Source of the DNA: Runella defluvii
GTDB lineage: Bacteria > Bacteroidota > Bacteroidia > Cytophagales > Spirosomataceae
Direction: 5' to 3'
Length of the DNA: 64,000 bases
NCBI RefSeq assembly: GCF_014195535.1
Contig: NZ_JACIBY010000005.1
Coordinates: 183,807 to 247,806, forward strand
Shown here: positions 43,401 to 51,265 of the stretch, one piece after another
Layout: every line of letters begins with the position of its first letter
How positions within the stretch are numbered: the first letter of the stretch is position 1
Notes under the pieces: model-generated
Told to the model about the DNA's origin: nothing
What the model saw: the letters and a program-made list of their open reading frames with translations, nothing else
Database searches by the model: none
Translations under genes and position numbers: made by a program

Positions 43401-45330
43401 TGGATTTAGTGCTTTAAATAACTCGCAGAATGTGGTTTCAACCACCATTAGTGTTGTTCCTGCAACATCACTTTGTACTGGAAAAACAACCACTTTCGCT
43501 TTCGTTGTCAACCCAACTCCTGCCAATCCCACCGCTGCGTCACCAGTTGTGTATTGTGCAACCGCCAACGCCACTGCTTTGGTCGCGAATGGCAGCAACA
43601 TCAAATGGTACACCGAAGCATCGGGTGGCAGTGGAAGCGGCGTAGCCCCTACCCCATCGACCAACAACTCAACCGATAACTCCATCACAACAAGCTATTA
43701 CGTTACGCAGACCAATCAATATACCTGCGAAAGCCAGCGTAGCCAAGTCCAAGTAGTCGTAAAGCCTCTTCCTACTATTGCACAAGTGGCAAAGCAAGAA
43801 TACCTTCTTTGTCAGTTTGACCCAGCCATTCAGTTGGATGCTAAAGTGCAAGGAACGGGCGAGTCGTTGCTTTGGATTTATCCTAACAGCAGCGAAACGG
43901 GGGTTATTCCTACCATTACGACCGACACGGGCTTTGAAGGAACGTATTCTGTGCTACAACTACGCGATGGCTGTCGAGGCCCTCGTACCGACATTCGGGT
44001 AAACGTACGCACGACGCCATTGCCAGCGGTGAGTCAAGTACCGATTGTAACTTGCCAAAACGCAACACCTCAGGCATTGTCTGCCACAGGAACAGCCTTA
44101 AAATGGTACAATACCAACAAAACAGGCGGCACGCCTCAAAGCACCCCCAATATTCCACCGACACAAACGCCAGGTACTTACAATTTTTATGTGACCCAAA
44201 CAGGCACCAACGGTTGTGAGAGTCCACGTGCCGAAATTGTAGTGGTCATTCAGCCACTCCCAAGTGCCACCATTAGCGGCGAAGGCACCATCACCCAAGG
44301 CCAGTCGGCACCGTTGTCGATTGCATTTACGGGCCAAGGCCCTTGGACTTACACATTGTCCAACGGATTAACCTTTACGTCGTCTCAAAACCCAACAAAC
44401 ATCACCGTGAGCCCGTTGGAATCTACCATTTTTACGGTAACAAAAATCACCAACAATTGCGGTGAAGGTAGTCCAGCAGGAAGTGCTACTATCAATGTAC
44501 GGGTAGCTACCATCGACGTTGGTAATCCAAGCGCCACCACCGTTTGTGCGGGTCAAACGTTCGCTATACCGTATTTTTCATCGGATTTCTTCCCGTCAAA
44601 TACCCAATTCCGCGTCCAAATCTCGAAGACAAACGACGACGCAAGCTTCCAAACGATTTCGACGGAAGGCTCTAGCACACCGCTCACCGCCACAGTACCT
44701 GCCACTGCTACCGCTGGGACATACTTTGTACGGGTGATTGGAGTTGCCTCTAACTTTACGGTAAAAGGAAAAGTAAGCCCTGTTCAAATTGTAGTGCGAG
44801 AATTGCCAACGGCGACCATCTCGGGACCATCGAACATTTACGAAAATGAAAGCGCCAAACTTTCGATTGCCTTCACGGGTGAAAATCCTTGGCGCGTGAC
44901 ATACCGCGACAGCTTGGCTCAGAAAGACACCACGTTTTCAACCACTGTGTCGCCTTTTGAGTTTACCGTACGTCCTGCCAAAACAAACCTTTATCGCATC
45001 GTTTCTATTAGCAACGGTTGCGGAAACGGCCCAGCGACCTCACGCCTTACCTTGACGGTCAACCCGTTGTTGTCGGTCAATCCAAACCAATCAAACGATT
45101 GGTTGAGCGTCTATCCTGTGCCAGTTCAAACGCGTTGTACCATCGAAATCCAAGGAGGTGCACCTGCGTCGATTACCGTCACCGATGGCTACGGGCGCGT
45201 TTTGTTACGTCAACAAACCGCCACCAGCAGAGACGAAGTTGACTTTACGACGCTTACCCCAGGGGTTTATTTCCTAAATGCAGAACAAAATGGGCGCATA
45301 GCGCGACGAAAAATCGTAAAAGTGCAGTAG
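40465..45330 (+). CDS. Giant repetitive surface protein with PKD-like repeats and T9SS type A tail
   Basis: A 1621-residue exported protein with a signal peptide ending ESAAQS. After one N-terminal beta domain come ten repeats of about 86-90 residues (residues about 125-1015; about 40840-43510 bp), each with a Cys-containing start, the core TF-x-WTSS-x-NVGFGTSGTGNI and an end VTVNP. These are PKD-like domains. Two Ig-like units follow (IKWYTEASGGS, LKWYNTNKTGG, with YYVTQT), then two related 130-residue domains (ISGEGTI.., ISGPSNI..) and a C-terminal T9SS sorting domain (WLSVYPVPVQ ... IARRKIVKVQ). It should be secreted through T9SS; adhesion or matrix function is inferred. High repeat identity makes length variation likely. 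Confidence 0.88.
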   Translation: MFKKLLFLSCAALLVCGVIFESAAQSISSVIVTSTSGVIPAGGYCAGQGVRVSFSATGFAGTPTFSVQLSDAAGVFPATPNVIGSGNASPISANIPVGTSAGSGYKIRVTSGLTVSAGSASFTVNPVATVNPVSNVTACSGAGVSGISFSSSSAGATFFWTSSTNIGFGTSGSGNIPNFTAVNNGTSNVTANVTVVPSVNGCVGLASSFDVTIRPVATVNAVGNVNVCNGTANAAINFSSPTAGTTFTWTSSANVGFGNSGSGSIPAFTATNPGTSSVTSTVTVTPNLNGCPGPAQSFNVTVNPTNATVNSVSNLSYCDDTSAPSINFTSSSAGATFEWTSSANIGFGTSGTGNIPAFIANNNSNADVTATITVTPRVGGCAGNPTTFSVTVKHKPTANTLSNVVTCNGTSNPAIALTSFSAGTTFAWTSSVNVGFGTSGTGNIPAFTAINAGAGIQVATVTVTPSVGGCTGNSTSFSVTVNPTTSVNTVANAAFCGGIPVAGINFSSPVAGTTYSWTSTANVGFGTSGTGNIPSYTTTNSSTTPVVATVTVTPSIGNCPGASKTFTVTVNPAPTVNAISNAVYCNAASASAITFSSPVAGTTYTWSSSVNIGFGVSGTGNIPAYTATNATSNPVISTITVTPSTGTCTGPASTFTITVNPTPVVGTVANAVYCGNASASAISFTSSTSGTTYAWSSSSNVGFGTAGTGNIAAFTTLDSASVVLGTITVTPTANTCVGASKTFTITVNPSPKVTTVNNVAYCNTAPGAAIAFTSPTSGSTYTWTSSANVGFGTSGSGNIAAFTVANAGVAPIISTVSVTAKTATCTGPVKTFTVTANPTPVVTTLSNLTYCGAITAPAISFTSLTSGTTYAWTSTANVGFGTTGTGAITSYTVANPIAAATTATVSVIPTANTCEGTAKTFIITVNPSPVVSNIADITLCAGEKGNAISFTSATPSTTFAWSTPTNVGFGVAGTGNIAAGFSALNNSQNVVSTTISVVPATSLCTGKTTTFAFVVNPTPANPTAASPVVYCATANATALVANGSNIKWYTEASGGSGSGVAPTPSTNNSTDNSITTSYYVTQTNQYTCESQRSQVQVVVKPLPTIAQVAKQEYLLCQFDPAIQLDAKVQGTGESLLWIYPNSSETGVIPTITTDTGFEGTYSVLQLRDGCRGPRTDIRVNVRTTPLPAVSQVPIVTCQNATPQALSATGTALKWYNTNKTGGTPQSTPNIPPTQTPGTYNFYVTQTGTNGCESPRAEIVVVIQPLPSATISGEGTITQGQSAPLSIAFTGQGPWTYTLSNGLTFTSSQNPTNITVSPLESTIFTVTKITNNCGEGSPAGSATINVRVATIDVGNPSATTVCAGQTFAIPYFSSDFFPSNTQFRVQISKTNDDASFQTISTEGSSTPLTATVPATATAGTYFVRVIGVASNFTVKGKVSPVQIVVRELPTATISGPSNIYENESAKLSIAFTGENPWRVTYRDSLAQKDTTFSTTVSPFEFTVRPAKTNLYRIVSISNGCGNGPATSRLTLTVNPLLSVNPNQSNDWLSVYPVPVQTRCTIEIQGGAPASITVTDGYGRVLLRQQTATSRDEVDFTTLTPGVYFLNAEQNGRIARRKIVKVQ

Positions 45331-45349
45331 AATTTAAGTACTTCGGAGT

Positions 45350-45376
45350 TTGTTTGTCGAAACAAACGTACCTTTG
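45350..45376 (+). promoter_or_regulatory. Promoter with overlapping palindrome
   Basis: TTG (45350-45352), 16 bases, and TACCTTTG (45369-45376) form a good promoter. A perfect inverted repeat GTTTGTTT-gtcg-AAACAAAC (45348-45367) covers the -33 and the spacer and could be an operator. It separates the PA14-like gene from the T9SS giant. Confidence 0.5.
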
Positions 45377-45412
45377 CAAAAGGTAAACAAGTAAGCCGAA
45401 GCACTTTTGACT

Positions 45413-47152
45413 ATGAAAATACGCATTGCATATCAAGCCGGCTGTCTTCTTTTGGCAGTCGGTTTTGCTTTTTCAGTACATGCCCAAAAAAATGGCATGA
45501 CCCAGCTCCCCACCCACGAAGGAGGAGCGTTCCAACTAACAGGAAGCTGGAAGTCGGCACAGGCGGTGACGATGCACCCCGACAAAAAAGATTTTGTAAA
45601 AACAACCGCTCTTGCTGACAAAGCGACGGGGATTTTGGTCGGCAGTTCTTCGGCCAAAGCCACCACCGAATTAGGCACAGGAGATGTGGTTCTACAACTT
45701 GATTTTATGTTGTCACCCGCAGGAAGTGCCGTCGTGAAACTTCCAGGTGGCTATGACATCCAGCTGAGCGATAGTTGGAAAAATGCCAAACTGGATGGTA
45801 GCGCAAGTGGGTCGATAGCAGGACTAATGCCGCTTCAAAATGCCAGTAAAGCGCCTGGACTTTGGCAACAATTATTGGTTCAATTTAAACGACCGACCAA
45901 AACGTCGGCAGCCCAAATAGAAAAACTAACCCTCAACGGGTCAGTGATTCAAGAAAATACTTTTTTGAGTGCAGCCCCTTCTGCCCAATCTAGCATTGCG
46001 TTAGAAGTAACCTCTGGCAATGTGGCGTTTAAAAATGTGTACTATCAATTGTTGAACGATACACACCCGTTGACCCTAAAAAACCTCACTTACACCCTTT
46101 ACAAAGCAGGAAACGACCGCCCAAAGGCATTGTTAAGTGAAAATATTCTCAAAAAAGACACAACCTCTATCCTGACCAGAGAATGGGGGATGGGCAACAA
46201 TAGCTTTTATTTGGTTTATGAAGGAAACATGGACGTAGCCCAAGAAGGCGACTACCTGATTCAGCTTGTCTATATGTCGAATGCGTCGTTGGCGATAGAT
46301 GGAAAACAAGTACTTCCTTACCAATGGAATGATTTTCAGCAAAACTACGTCCCCGCAACCGTACATTTGACCAAAGGTTCGCATCCGTTCCGCTTAGATT
46401 TCCACAAATTCACCTGGCGGCGCCCTGCGCTTGGCATGATGGTTTCGACCCAAGGCGTCCGTCCATACCCACTTCACGTATTGTCGTCGGTGCCCGAACC
46501 ACAGCCCATACCAACCATCGAAGTAACCACAACGGGAGGCAAGGCTGAGTTGGTACGTTCGTTTATCCAACGCCAAGGCGAAAAAAACAAACGCACCCAC
46601 TGCCTTTCGGTAGGCACGCCCGAAGGTGTACATTATACGTTAGACCTCAATTGGGGTTCTTTGTTGCAGTTCTGGAAAGGGCCTTTTGCCAACGTGACCG
46701 AAATGTGGTACGAACGCGGCGAACCGCAAATTTTATCCCCAATGGGCACCACAACAACGACCAAAGGACAGGTAGATTGGGCCGTGCTGACCGATATGAA
46801 TGCGGCTTGGCCCGACTCTCTCTCGCAGCTCACCTACAAAGGATACCGCTTATCGCCCGACGGTGTCCCAACCACCACTTATCGCCTCAACAATGCCGAT
46901 ATTACCGACGAAATTACACCCGATAATGGCGGTTTAACGCGTACTATCAACGGAAATCTCCCCAACGGCTACGTACGATTGGTGAGTGGCAATAGCATTT
47001 CACAGCTCGAAAAAGGACTTTATGAAGTAAACGGACAAAGTTATTTTGTACGAATCGACCCTAAGAGTAAGCCCGTGGTTCGCAATGTGGGTGGACAACA
47101 AGAATTGCTTTTACCGCTCAACGGTACCGTGCGTTATTCATTGATTTGGTAA
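45413..47152 (+). CDS. Exported protein with LamG/DUF1080-like and PA14-like domains
   Basis: A 579-residue exported protein with a signal peptide ending FSVHAQ (ATG at 45413; a TTG two codons earlier is not needed). Residues 90-220 resemble the concanavalin-like fold of DUF1080/3-keto-glycoside hydrolases (VVLQLDFMLSP, KAPGLWQQLLVQFKRP). About 225-365 resemble a PA14 carbohydrate-binding sandwich (YEGNMDVAQEGDYLIQL, LTKGSHPFRLDFHK). The last 190 residues, with WGSLLQFWKGPFANVTEMWYERGEPQ-type text, resemble the cytochrome-linked glycoside proteins of Bacteroidota but contain no haem motif. The catalytic activity is not evident. Own promoter at 45350-45376. Confidence 0.65.
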   Translation: MKIRIAYQAGCLLLAVGFAFSVHAQKNGMTQLPTHEGGAFQLTGSWKSAQAVTMHPDKKDFVKTTALADKATGILVGSSSAKATTELGTGDVVLQLDFMLSPAGSAVVKLPGGYDIQLSDSWKNAKLDGSASGSIAGLMPLQNASKAPGLWQQLLVQFKRPTKTSAAQIEKLTLNGSVIQENTFLSAAPSAQSSIALEVTSGNVAFKNVYYQLLNDTHPLTLKNLTYTLYKAGNDRPKALLSENILKKDTTSILTREWGMGNNSFYLVYEGNMDVAQEGDYLIQLVYMSNASLAIDGKQVLPYQWNDFQQNYVPATVHLTKGSHPFRLDFHKFTWRRPALGMMVSTQGVRPYPLHVLSSVPEPQPIPTIEVTTTGGKAELVRSFIQRQGEKNKRTHCLSVGTPEGVHYTLDLNWGSLLQFWKGPFANVTEMWYERGEPQILSPMGTTTTTKGQVDWAVLTDMNAAWPDSLSQLTYKGYRLSPDGVPTTTYRLNNADITDEITPDNGGLTRTINGNLPNGYVRLVSGNSISQLEKGLYEVNGQSYFVRIDPKSKPVVRNVGGQQELLLPLNGTVRYSLIW

Positions 47153-47233
47153 GTTTTATGGGTTGACCAAACCATTTTGCACGAAATTTGCGTTTTATGC
47201 TCAAACGAATTGACAATCTAATTATCTAAACCG

Positions 47234-47695
47234 ATGCAACGTTTCATTTTTGTTCTCGCCATCGCGGCTGTTTTGTTTACAGGCATGGCAGCGACCACTC
47301 CATCTGCGCCTGCACCTTCTACCACTGCCCCTAAGGCAGATGGTATTCAATTTGTGGATTTGCCTTGGGCCAAAGTGCTCGAAAAGGCTAAAAAAGAGAA
47401 GAAAATCATCTTTTTTGATGCCTATGCAAGCTGGTGTGGTCCTTGTAAAATGATGCAAAAAAATGTGTTTACGCGCAAAGACGTCGGCGATTATTTCAAC
47501 GCGACGTTCATCAATGTGAAAAAAGACATGGAAATAGGCGAAGGGCCACAATTGGCCAACCGCTACCCCATCGAAGGCTATCCTACCCTTTTCTTTGTGG
47601 ATGGCAACGGCAAATTAGTTACCACGCACTTAGGCGCCATCATGGACGGCCCTGAGCTTATTAAATTTGCCAAAGCAGTAACTGGCAAAAAATAA
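47234..47695 (+). CDS. Exported thioredoxin-like protein
   Basis: A 153-residue protein with signal peptide about 1-20 and a short Pro/Ala/Thr linker. A thioredoxin fold follows with the active site WCGPCK (Cys68, Cys71), preceded by FFDAYAS and followed by the cis-Pro motif EGYPTLFFVDGNGK. This layout (DsbD-gamma/thioredoxin 7 type) fits a periplasmic reductase of disulfides. It follows the PA14-like gene by about 80 bases and ends at a strong terminator. Confidence 0.93.
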   Translation: MQRFIFVLAIAAVLFTGMAATTPSAPAPSTTAPKADGIQFVDLPWAKVLEKAKKEKKIIFFDAYASWCGPCKMMQKNVFTRKDVGDYFNATFINVKKDMEIGEGPQLANRYPIEGYPTLFFVDGNGKLVTTHLGAIMDGPELIKFAKAVTGKK

Positions 47696-47707
47696 TTTGA
47701 GGCTCAG

Positions 47708-47749
47708 CCCCACAAAAAAAGCCGTGAGTTTCACGGCTTTTTTTGTGGG
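47708..47749. terminator. Bidirectional terminator after thioredoxin gene
   Basis: A perfect 19-bp stem (47708-47726 against 47731-47749), core AAAAAAAGCCGTGA, with a GTTT loop. It forms the left border of the accessory island. Confidence 0.9.
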
Positions 47750-47765
47750 TAATTAGGGTAAAATC

Positions 47766-48746
47766 ATGGATAATCAGCACCTAAATTATTTCATAAATGC
47801 TTTGGAGCACCTCCATCGTGACTCAAAAAAAGGAGGAGCACCACACAAGCCCATTTTACTTCTTGCCATCATCCACGAATATGAATCAGGGCGAATCACG
47901 GATAATCGTATTTTGATTACTCCTGAGTTAACACACTCTTTTTCAGTATTCTGGAATCAGCTTGTAACAACAGAACATGACCAACGTTTTGCTTTACCTT
48001 TTTATCATTTGACGGGAGAAAAAGGCAAATGGTGGCAACTCGTACCAAATGCAGGCTGTGAAATTTGGATTGAAAATGCAGGTTCAATGCGAAGTTTTGG
48101 CAATTTGAGCGCGGCTGTCGCGTATGCTGAAATAGACCCAAGGCTGGCTGCTTTGCTACTGAATCCAGAAAGTCGTTCCATTTTGAAACAGACAATTCTA
48201 AGAACGTACTTCTCTAATCAACATCCTCAAAGTATTGACAATCAACAAGATAATTACTTTAACGATTTGCGAAATGAAGTTTACGAGCCATCGTTTTCTT
48301 ACAAAACCAAGTTATTGAACCTTAAAAAACAGCTTGATGCCGAAACTTACCAAGTAGAAGTGTATAACCGAGGCACAATTTTTAGGCGAGAAGTGGTGAA
48401 AATTTACAACGAATCATGCTGTTTATCAGGGCTTCGGGTTTCGGCTTTATTTACGATTACAATGGTAGATGCTTGTCACATTGTACCATTTGCCAAAAGT
48501 TTTGACAACAGCCTGAGCAATGGAATTGCGCTTTCCCCCAACCTTCACCGCGCTTTTGACCGAGGCTTGATTTCAATCAATGATAGCTATGAAGTGATAC
48601 TTTCCCCATCCTTTAAGGAAAACACTCAGAGCGAGTACAGTTTTTCAAAAATGGAGGGTAAGACAATCGTACTGCCCAATGACAAGGATTTTTGGCCGTC
48701 GTTGGCTAATTTTGAATGGCATCGAAAAAATGTGTTTAAGAAATGA
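47766..48746 (+). CDS. HNH endonuclease, possible phosphorothioate-dependent type IV restriction enzyme
   Basis: A 326-residue protein without a signal. Residues 22-95 (GGAPHKPILLLAIIHEYESG, FALPFYHL, GKWWQL) match the pattern of the sulfur-binding domain found at the N-terminus of ScoMcrA-like enzymes that cut phosphorothioated DNA. The C-terminal HNH nuclease core carries His238 (DACH), Asn252 and His261 (NLHRAFDRG). No dnd or ssp modification genes are in the window, consistent with a restriction enzyme aimed at modified foreign DNA. The domain call rests on pattern recall only; a general PF13391 HNH nuclease is the fallback. Confidence 0.8.
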   Translation: MDNQHLNYFINALEHLHRDSKKGGAPHKPILLLAIIHEYESGRITDNRILITPELTHSFSVFWNQLVTTEHDQRFALPFYHLTGEKGKWWQLVPNAGCEIWIENAGSMRSFGNLSAAVAYAEIDPRLAALLLNPESRSILKQTILRTYFSNQHPQSIDNQQDNYFNDLRNEVYEPSFSYKTKLLNLKKQLDAETYQVEVYNRGTIFRREVVKIYNESCCLSGLRVSALFTITMVDACHIVPFAKSFDNSLSNGIALSPNLHRAFDRGLISINDSYEVILSPSFKENTQSEYSFSKMEGKTIVLPNDKDFWPSLANFEWHRKNVFKK

Positions 48747-48780
48747 GGTGTGGATAATCGCTCTTTTGCTACTAAGATTA

Positions 48781-48900
48781 CGCCCCGCTGGGGCTGTTGG
48801 ATGATTGGCTTGCACTGAGTCTCAAACCTCTGAAAGATGCGTTTTTAACGCGTGGCTTCTTTCCCACAAAATTTCAGACGCTTACATCGTGACAAAAGGG
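48781..48900. repeat. REP-like palindromic units, first block of island
   Basis: Contains the palindrome GCCCC-GCT-GGGGC (48782-48794) and a unit 'acctctgaaagatgcg ... gacaaaag' (48826-48900) that recurs five more times downstream, some copies partial. The unit holds GCGTT-TTT-AACGC and a degenerate version of ACGCT-TAC-AGCGT. It lies just before the promoter of the first toxin-antitoxin operon. Confidence 0.75.
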
Positions 48901-48905
48901 TAGGT

Positions 48906-48936
48906 TTGGTGAAAGAATCGGCTTTTTGTATCTTCG
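48906..48936 (+). promoter_or_regulatory. Predicted promoter of first toxin-antitoxin operon
   Basis: TTG (48906-48908), 20 bases, and TATCTTCG (48929-48936), one mismatch to TAnnTTTG. The wording GTATYTTCGTC and a following CTAATT.TTAT recur before the second operon at about 50620-50646, suggesting shared ancestry of the two control regions. Confidence 0.4.
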
Positions 48937-48971
48937 TCATATAAACTAATTATTCTTATAACGTCTGAGCC

Positions 48972-49187
48972 ATGAACTTACAGTACCTATCAGACCACAC
49001 GGGGCATATTACAGGGGTATTTATTCCGATTGAAGAGTGGGAAAGCATCCGCAAAAAGTTGGATTTGCCCGATACATCAAAGCAACTACACCGCGAAGAA
49101 CTGCTTGAAGCATTTGAAGAGGTCAAACTAATACGTGAGGGAAAACTACCCAAGCCAAGTCTAACCGATTTTTTAAATGAGCTTTGA
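48972..49187 (+). CDS. Antitoxin of RelE/ParE-type module
   Basis: A 71-residue acidic protein, MNLQYLSDHTGHITGVFIPIEEWESI..., with an N-terminal strand-helix and an extended helical C-terminus (REELLEAFEEVKLIREGK), as in small antitoxins that wrap a RelE-fold partner. Its last 11 bases overlap the toxin start, which supports the pairing. No DNA-binding motif is obvious, so autoregulation may need the toxin complex. Confidence 0.75.
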   Translation: MNLQYLSDHTGHITGVFIPIEEWESIRKKLDLPDTSKQLHREELLEAFEEVKLIREGKLPKPSLTDFLNEL

Positions 49188-49512
49188 TATAATACCTATT
49201 TCCCCTTTTCAAAGGCAAGCTAAAAGGCTCATTAAAAAATTCCCTTCACTGAAAGGCGAGCTTTTGAGCCTCATTGAAAGTCTTAAAGACCAGCCCTTTC
49301 AGGGAACCTCACTGGGTGATGGTTGCTATAAAATACGACTCTCAATAGGCAGCAAAAACAAAGGAAAATCAGGTGGGGCAAGGGTTATCACTTGCGTGTA
49401 TGTTAATGATAATGAACTTTATTTACTTTCTATTTATGATAAATCAGAACGTTCAAGCCTCAATGATAAAGAATTGAAAGAACTAATCCGAATAGTACAG
49501 GAACTTAAATGA
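49177..49512 (+). CDS. RelE/ParE-family toxin
   Basis: A 111-residue basic protein with the RelE/ParE fold pattern: FQRQAKRLIKKFPSLKGELLSLIESL (two helices), a middle strand CYKIRLSIGSKNKGKSGGARVITCVY and the ending LYLLSIYDKSERSSL. Members cleave mRNA on ribosomes (RelE) or poison gyrase (ParE); the sequence does not decide. Overlaps the antitoxin gene by 11 bases. Confidence 0.83.
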   Translation: MSFDIIPISPFQRQAKRLIKKFPSLKGELLSLIESLKDQPFQGTSLGDGCYKIRLSIGSKNKGKSGGARVITCVYVNDNELYLLSIYDKSERSSLNDKELKELIRIVQELK

Positions 49513-49541
49513 CTCATCTAATTTCTAATTCAGAAGAAGTC

Positions 49542-50085
49542 AGACGCTTACAGCGTGACAAATTAACGTCCCTTATACCCACCCCTACGGGGCTCCATGG
49601 GTGGGGAAATTACCTTTTTTCTACCGCACGGGCGGCCCCGCAAGATTTTGCCCCGCTGGGGCTGCCCACGCTGGTTTGTGTTTGGCTAAAAGCCTTTATC
49701 TCTAACCTCTGGAAGATGCGTTTTTAACGTCTGGCACTTTCCCAAAAACGATTTCAGACCTTGAAGCGTGACAAAAGATAAAAAGCCTATTTCGATGACA
49801 AACAACTCTAACATCACCTCTTTAGAAGACATTTTAGACCTCAAATACGGCCCTCGTGGTACTGAGGCACGAGAAAACTGGGAACAACGCTATGAAGCTT
49901 TCAAGATTGGGGTATTAATAGAAGAAGCCCGTAAAAGCAAAAATATGACCCAAGCTGAGTTGGCCGCTAAAATAGGGTCTAACAAATCTTACATTTCACG
50001 TATTGAGAATGATGCTTCTGATATTCGCCTTTCTACGCTTTTTCGTATCATACATGAGGGACTTGGAGCTCATTTAAAATTAAAA
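49542..50085. repeat. 544-bp duplicated segment, copy 1
   Basis: This segment recurs at 51381-51924 with a constant offset of 1839 bases and few substitutions, with no indels noticed. It contains one long palindromic repeat unit (CCCC-TAC-GGGG, GCCCC-GCT-GGGGC), a second shorter unit (49705-49777), and nearly all of an HTH antitoxin gene. The right edge falls at the fourth-last codon of that gene. Confidence 0.88.
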
Positions 50086-50097
50086 GTGGAGTTTTGA
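49795..50097 (+). CDS. Orphan HTH (XRE/HigA-like) antitoxin, copy 1
   Basis: A 100-residue protein with an N-terminal [23 protein letters not shown] segment typical of HigA-like antitoxins, followed by an XRE helix-turn-helix ([22 protein letters not shown]). I choose the ATG at 49795 because the GTG start at 49768 lies inside the palindromic repeat that also occurs where no gene follows. No RelE/HigB gene adjoins it; the nearest toxin (49177-49512) already has its own antitoxin. It is duplicated at 51634-51933. Confidence 0.85.
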   Translation: MTNNSNITSLEDILDLKYGPRGTEARENWEQRYEAFKIGVLIEEARKSKNMTQAELAAKIGSNKSYISRIENDASDIRLSTLFRIIHEGLGAHLKLKVEF

Positions 50098-50100
50098 TAT

Positions 50101-50646
50101 TTATGAACTTTGCGTTTGTAACGCCTAGCGCTTTCTCTCAACGATTCCAGACGCTTCCAGCGTGACAAACTAATGCGCCTTATACCACCCCTACGGGGTT
50201 TCATGGGTGGGGAGAATTACCTTTTTTCTACCGCACGGGCGGCCCCGCAAGATTTCGCCCCGCTGGTTTGTGTTTAGCTAAAACCTCTGTCTCCAACCTC
50301 TGAAAGATGCGTTTTAACGCATGACTCCTTTCTCGCAATGATTTAGACGCTTACAGCGTGACAAATTAACGTCCGTTATACCCACCACTACAGGGCTTCA
50401 TGGGTGGGAAAATTACCTTTTTTCTACCGCACGGGCGGCCCCGCAAGATTACGCCCCGCTGGGGCTGTTGGATGATTGGCTTGCTTGAGCCCGAACGCAT
50501 CCGAAACAAACCTCCAAAAAGTGTGTCTGTAACGCATGACTCCTTTCACGCAATGAATTCAGACGCTTGTAGCGTGACAAAAGGGGGATAATTAGGATAA
50601 TTTGAGGTTACGCTGTATTTTCGTCTAAAATAAATCACTAATTCTT
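50101..50646. repeat. Gene-free mosaic of palindromic repeats
   Basis: About 545 bases with no gene. At least two long units (about 50150-50300 and 50345-50490, each with TATACC..CCCTACGGGG, TACCGCACGGGCGGCCCCGC and GCCCCGCT..) alternate with short units (GCGTTT(T)AACGC ... CAGACGCTT..AGCGTGACAAA). Copies are degenerate relative to those in the 544-bp duplication. The last 50 bases carry the presumed promoter of the PIN operon (TATTTTCG, about 50619). Confidence 0.8.
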
Positions 50647-50877
50647 ATGGCGGCTAATCAAACAAAACCCATGAGCAACTTACAAGCGGAGTTGCTCAAA
50701 CTATACGCCAATAACCTAAGCGATGAGCAATTGTTGGAAATAAAAGGGATGCTTAGCAACTACTTTGCCCAAAAAGCTACCGAGGCCATGGATGAAGTAT
50801 GGGAAGCACAAGGTTTGACCGAACAAGACATGACTGACTGGACAAATGAGCACAACCGCCTTAAAGGTAGTCATTGA
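50647..50877 (+). CDS. Antitoxin of PIN-domain module
   Basis: A 76-residue acidic, mostly helical protein (LQAELLKLYANNLSDEQLLEIKGMLSNYFAQKATEAMDEVWE) of the kind found directly before COG1569-type PIN toxins. An internal ATG at 50677 (MSNLQAEL) could be the true start. Its 3' end overlaps the toxin gene by 32 bases. Confidence 0.75.
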   Translation: MAANQTKPMSNLQAELLKLYANNLSDEQLLEIKGMLSNYFAQKATEAMDEVWEAQGLTEQDMTDWTNEHNRLKGSH

Positions 50878-51265
50878 TACCAATATCTTCATTGCTATCA
50901 TCGGCAAGAAATCCCAGTTTCGTTGGATTTTTGATGCCATTATTGCAGGCGATTTAATACTCTGTGTTTCAAATGATATTTTGTTGGAGTACCGTGAAAT
51001 TTTAGAGCAAAAAGCAAGCGTTTTTGTTGCTGAAAACGTGCTCAATTTTTTGATGGTTCATCCATTCGTTGAAAAATACGAAATCTACTATGATTTGAAA
51101 CTCATTGCTAATGACCCTGATGATAACAAGTATTGCGATTGTGCTTTTGCCGCTGGTGCACTTTTAGTGACTAACGATGGTCATTTTAACGTTTTACCAG
51201 ACATAAGTTTTCCACAAATAGCTCTCATGTCGCTTGCTCAATTCAGTGATTTTTATCAGGGATAA
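50846..51265 (+). CDS. PIN-domain ribonuclease toxin (COG1569 type)
   Basis: A 139-residue PIN nuclease. The conserved acidic residues are seen in VVIDTNIFI (Asp11), in the middle EYREILEQK helix, and in the ending DPDDNKYCDCAFAAGALLVTNDGHF. The fold cuts RNA with bound Mg2+ or Mn2+. It is paired with the overlapping upstream antitoxin gene. Confidence 0.9.
   Translation: MSTTALKVVIDTNIFIAIIGKKSQFRWIFDAIIAGDLILCVSNDILLEYREILEQKASVFVAENVLNFLMVHPFVEKYEIYYDLKLIANDPDDNKYCDCAFAAGALLVTNDGHFNVLPDISFPQIALMSLAQFSDFYQG

Noticed and set aside
40776-43688. Series of long antisense frames across the PKD repeats
   Set aside because: They repeat with the same period as the sense repeats and arise from the codon bias of the repeat; not independent genes.
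49768-49794. GTG start nine codons upstream for the HTH antitoxin (also at 51607)
   Set aside because: The GTG lies in a palindromic unit (GCGTGACAAAAG) that occurs elsewhere in the island without a following gene, so the ATG is preferred.
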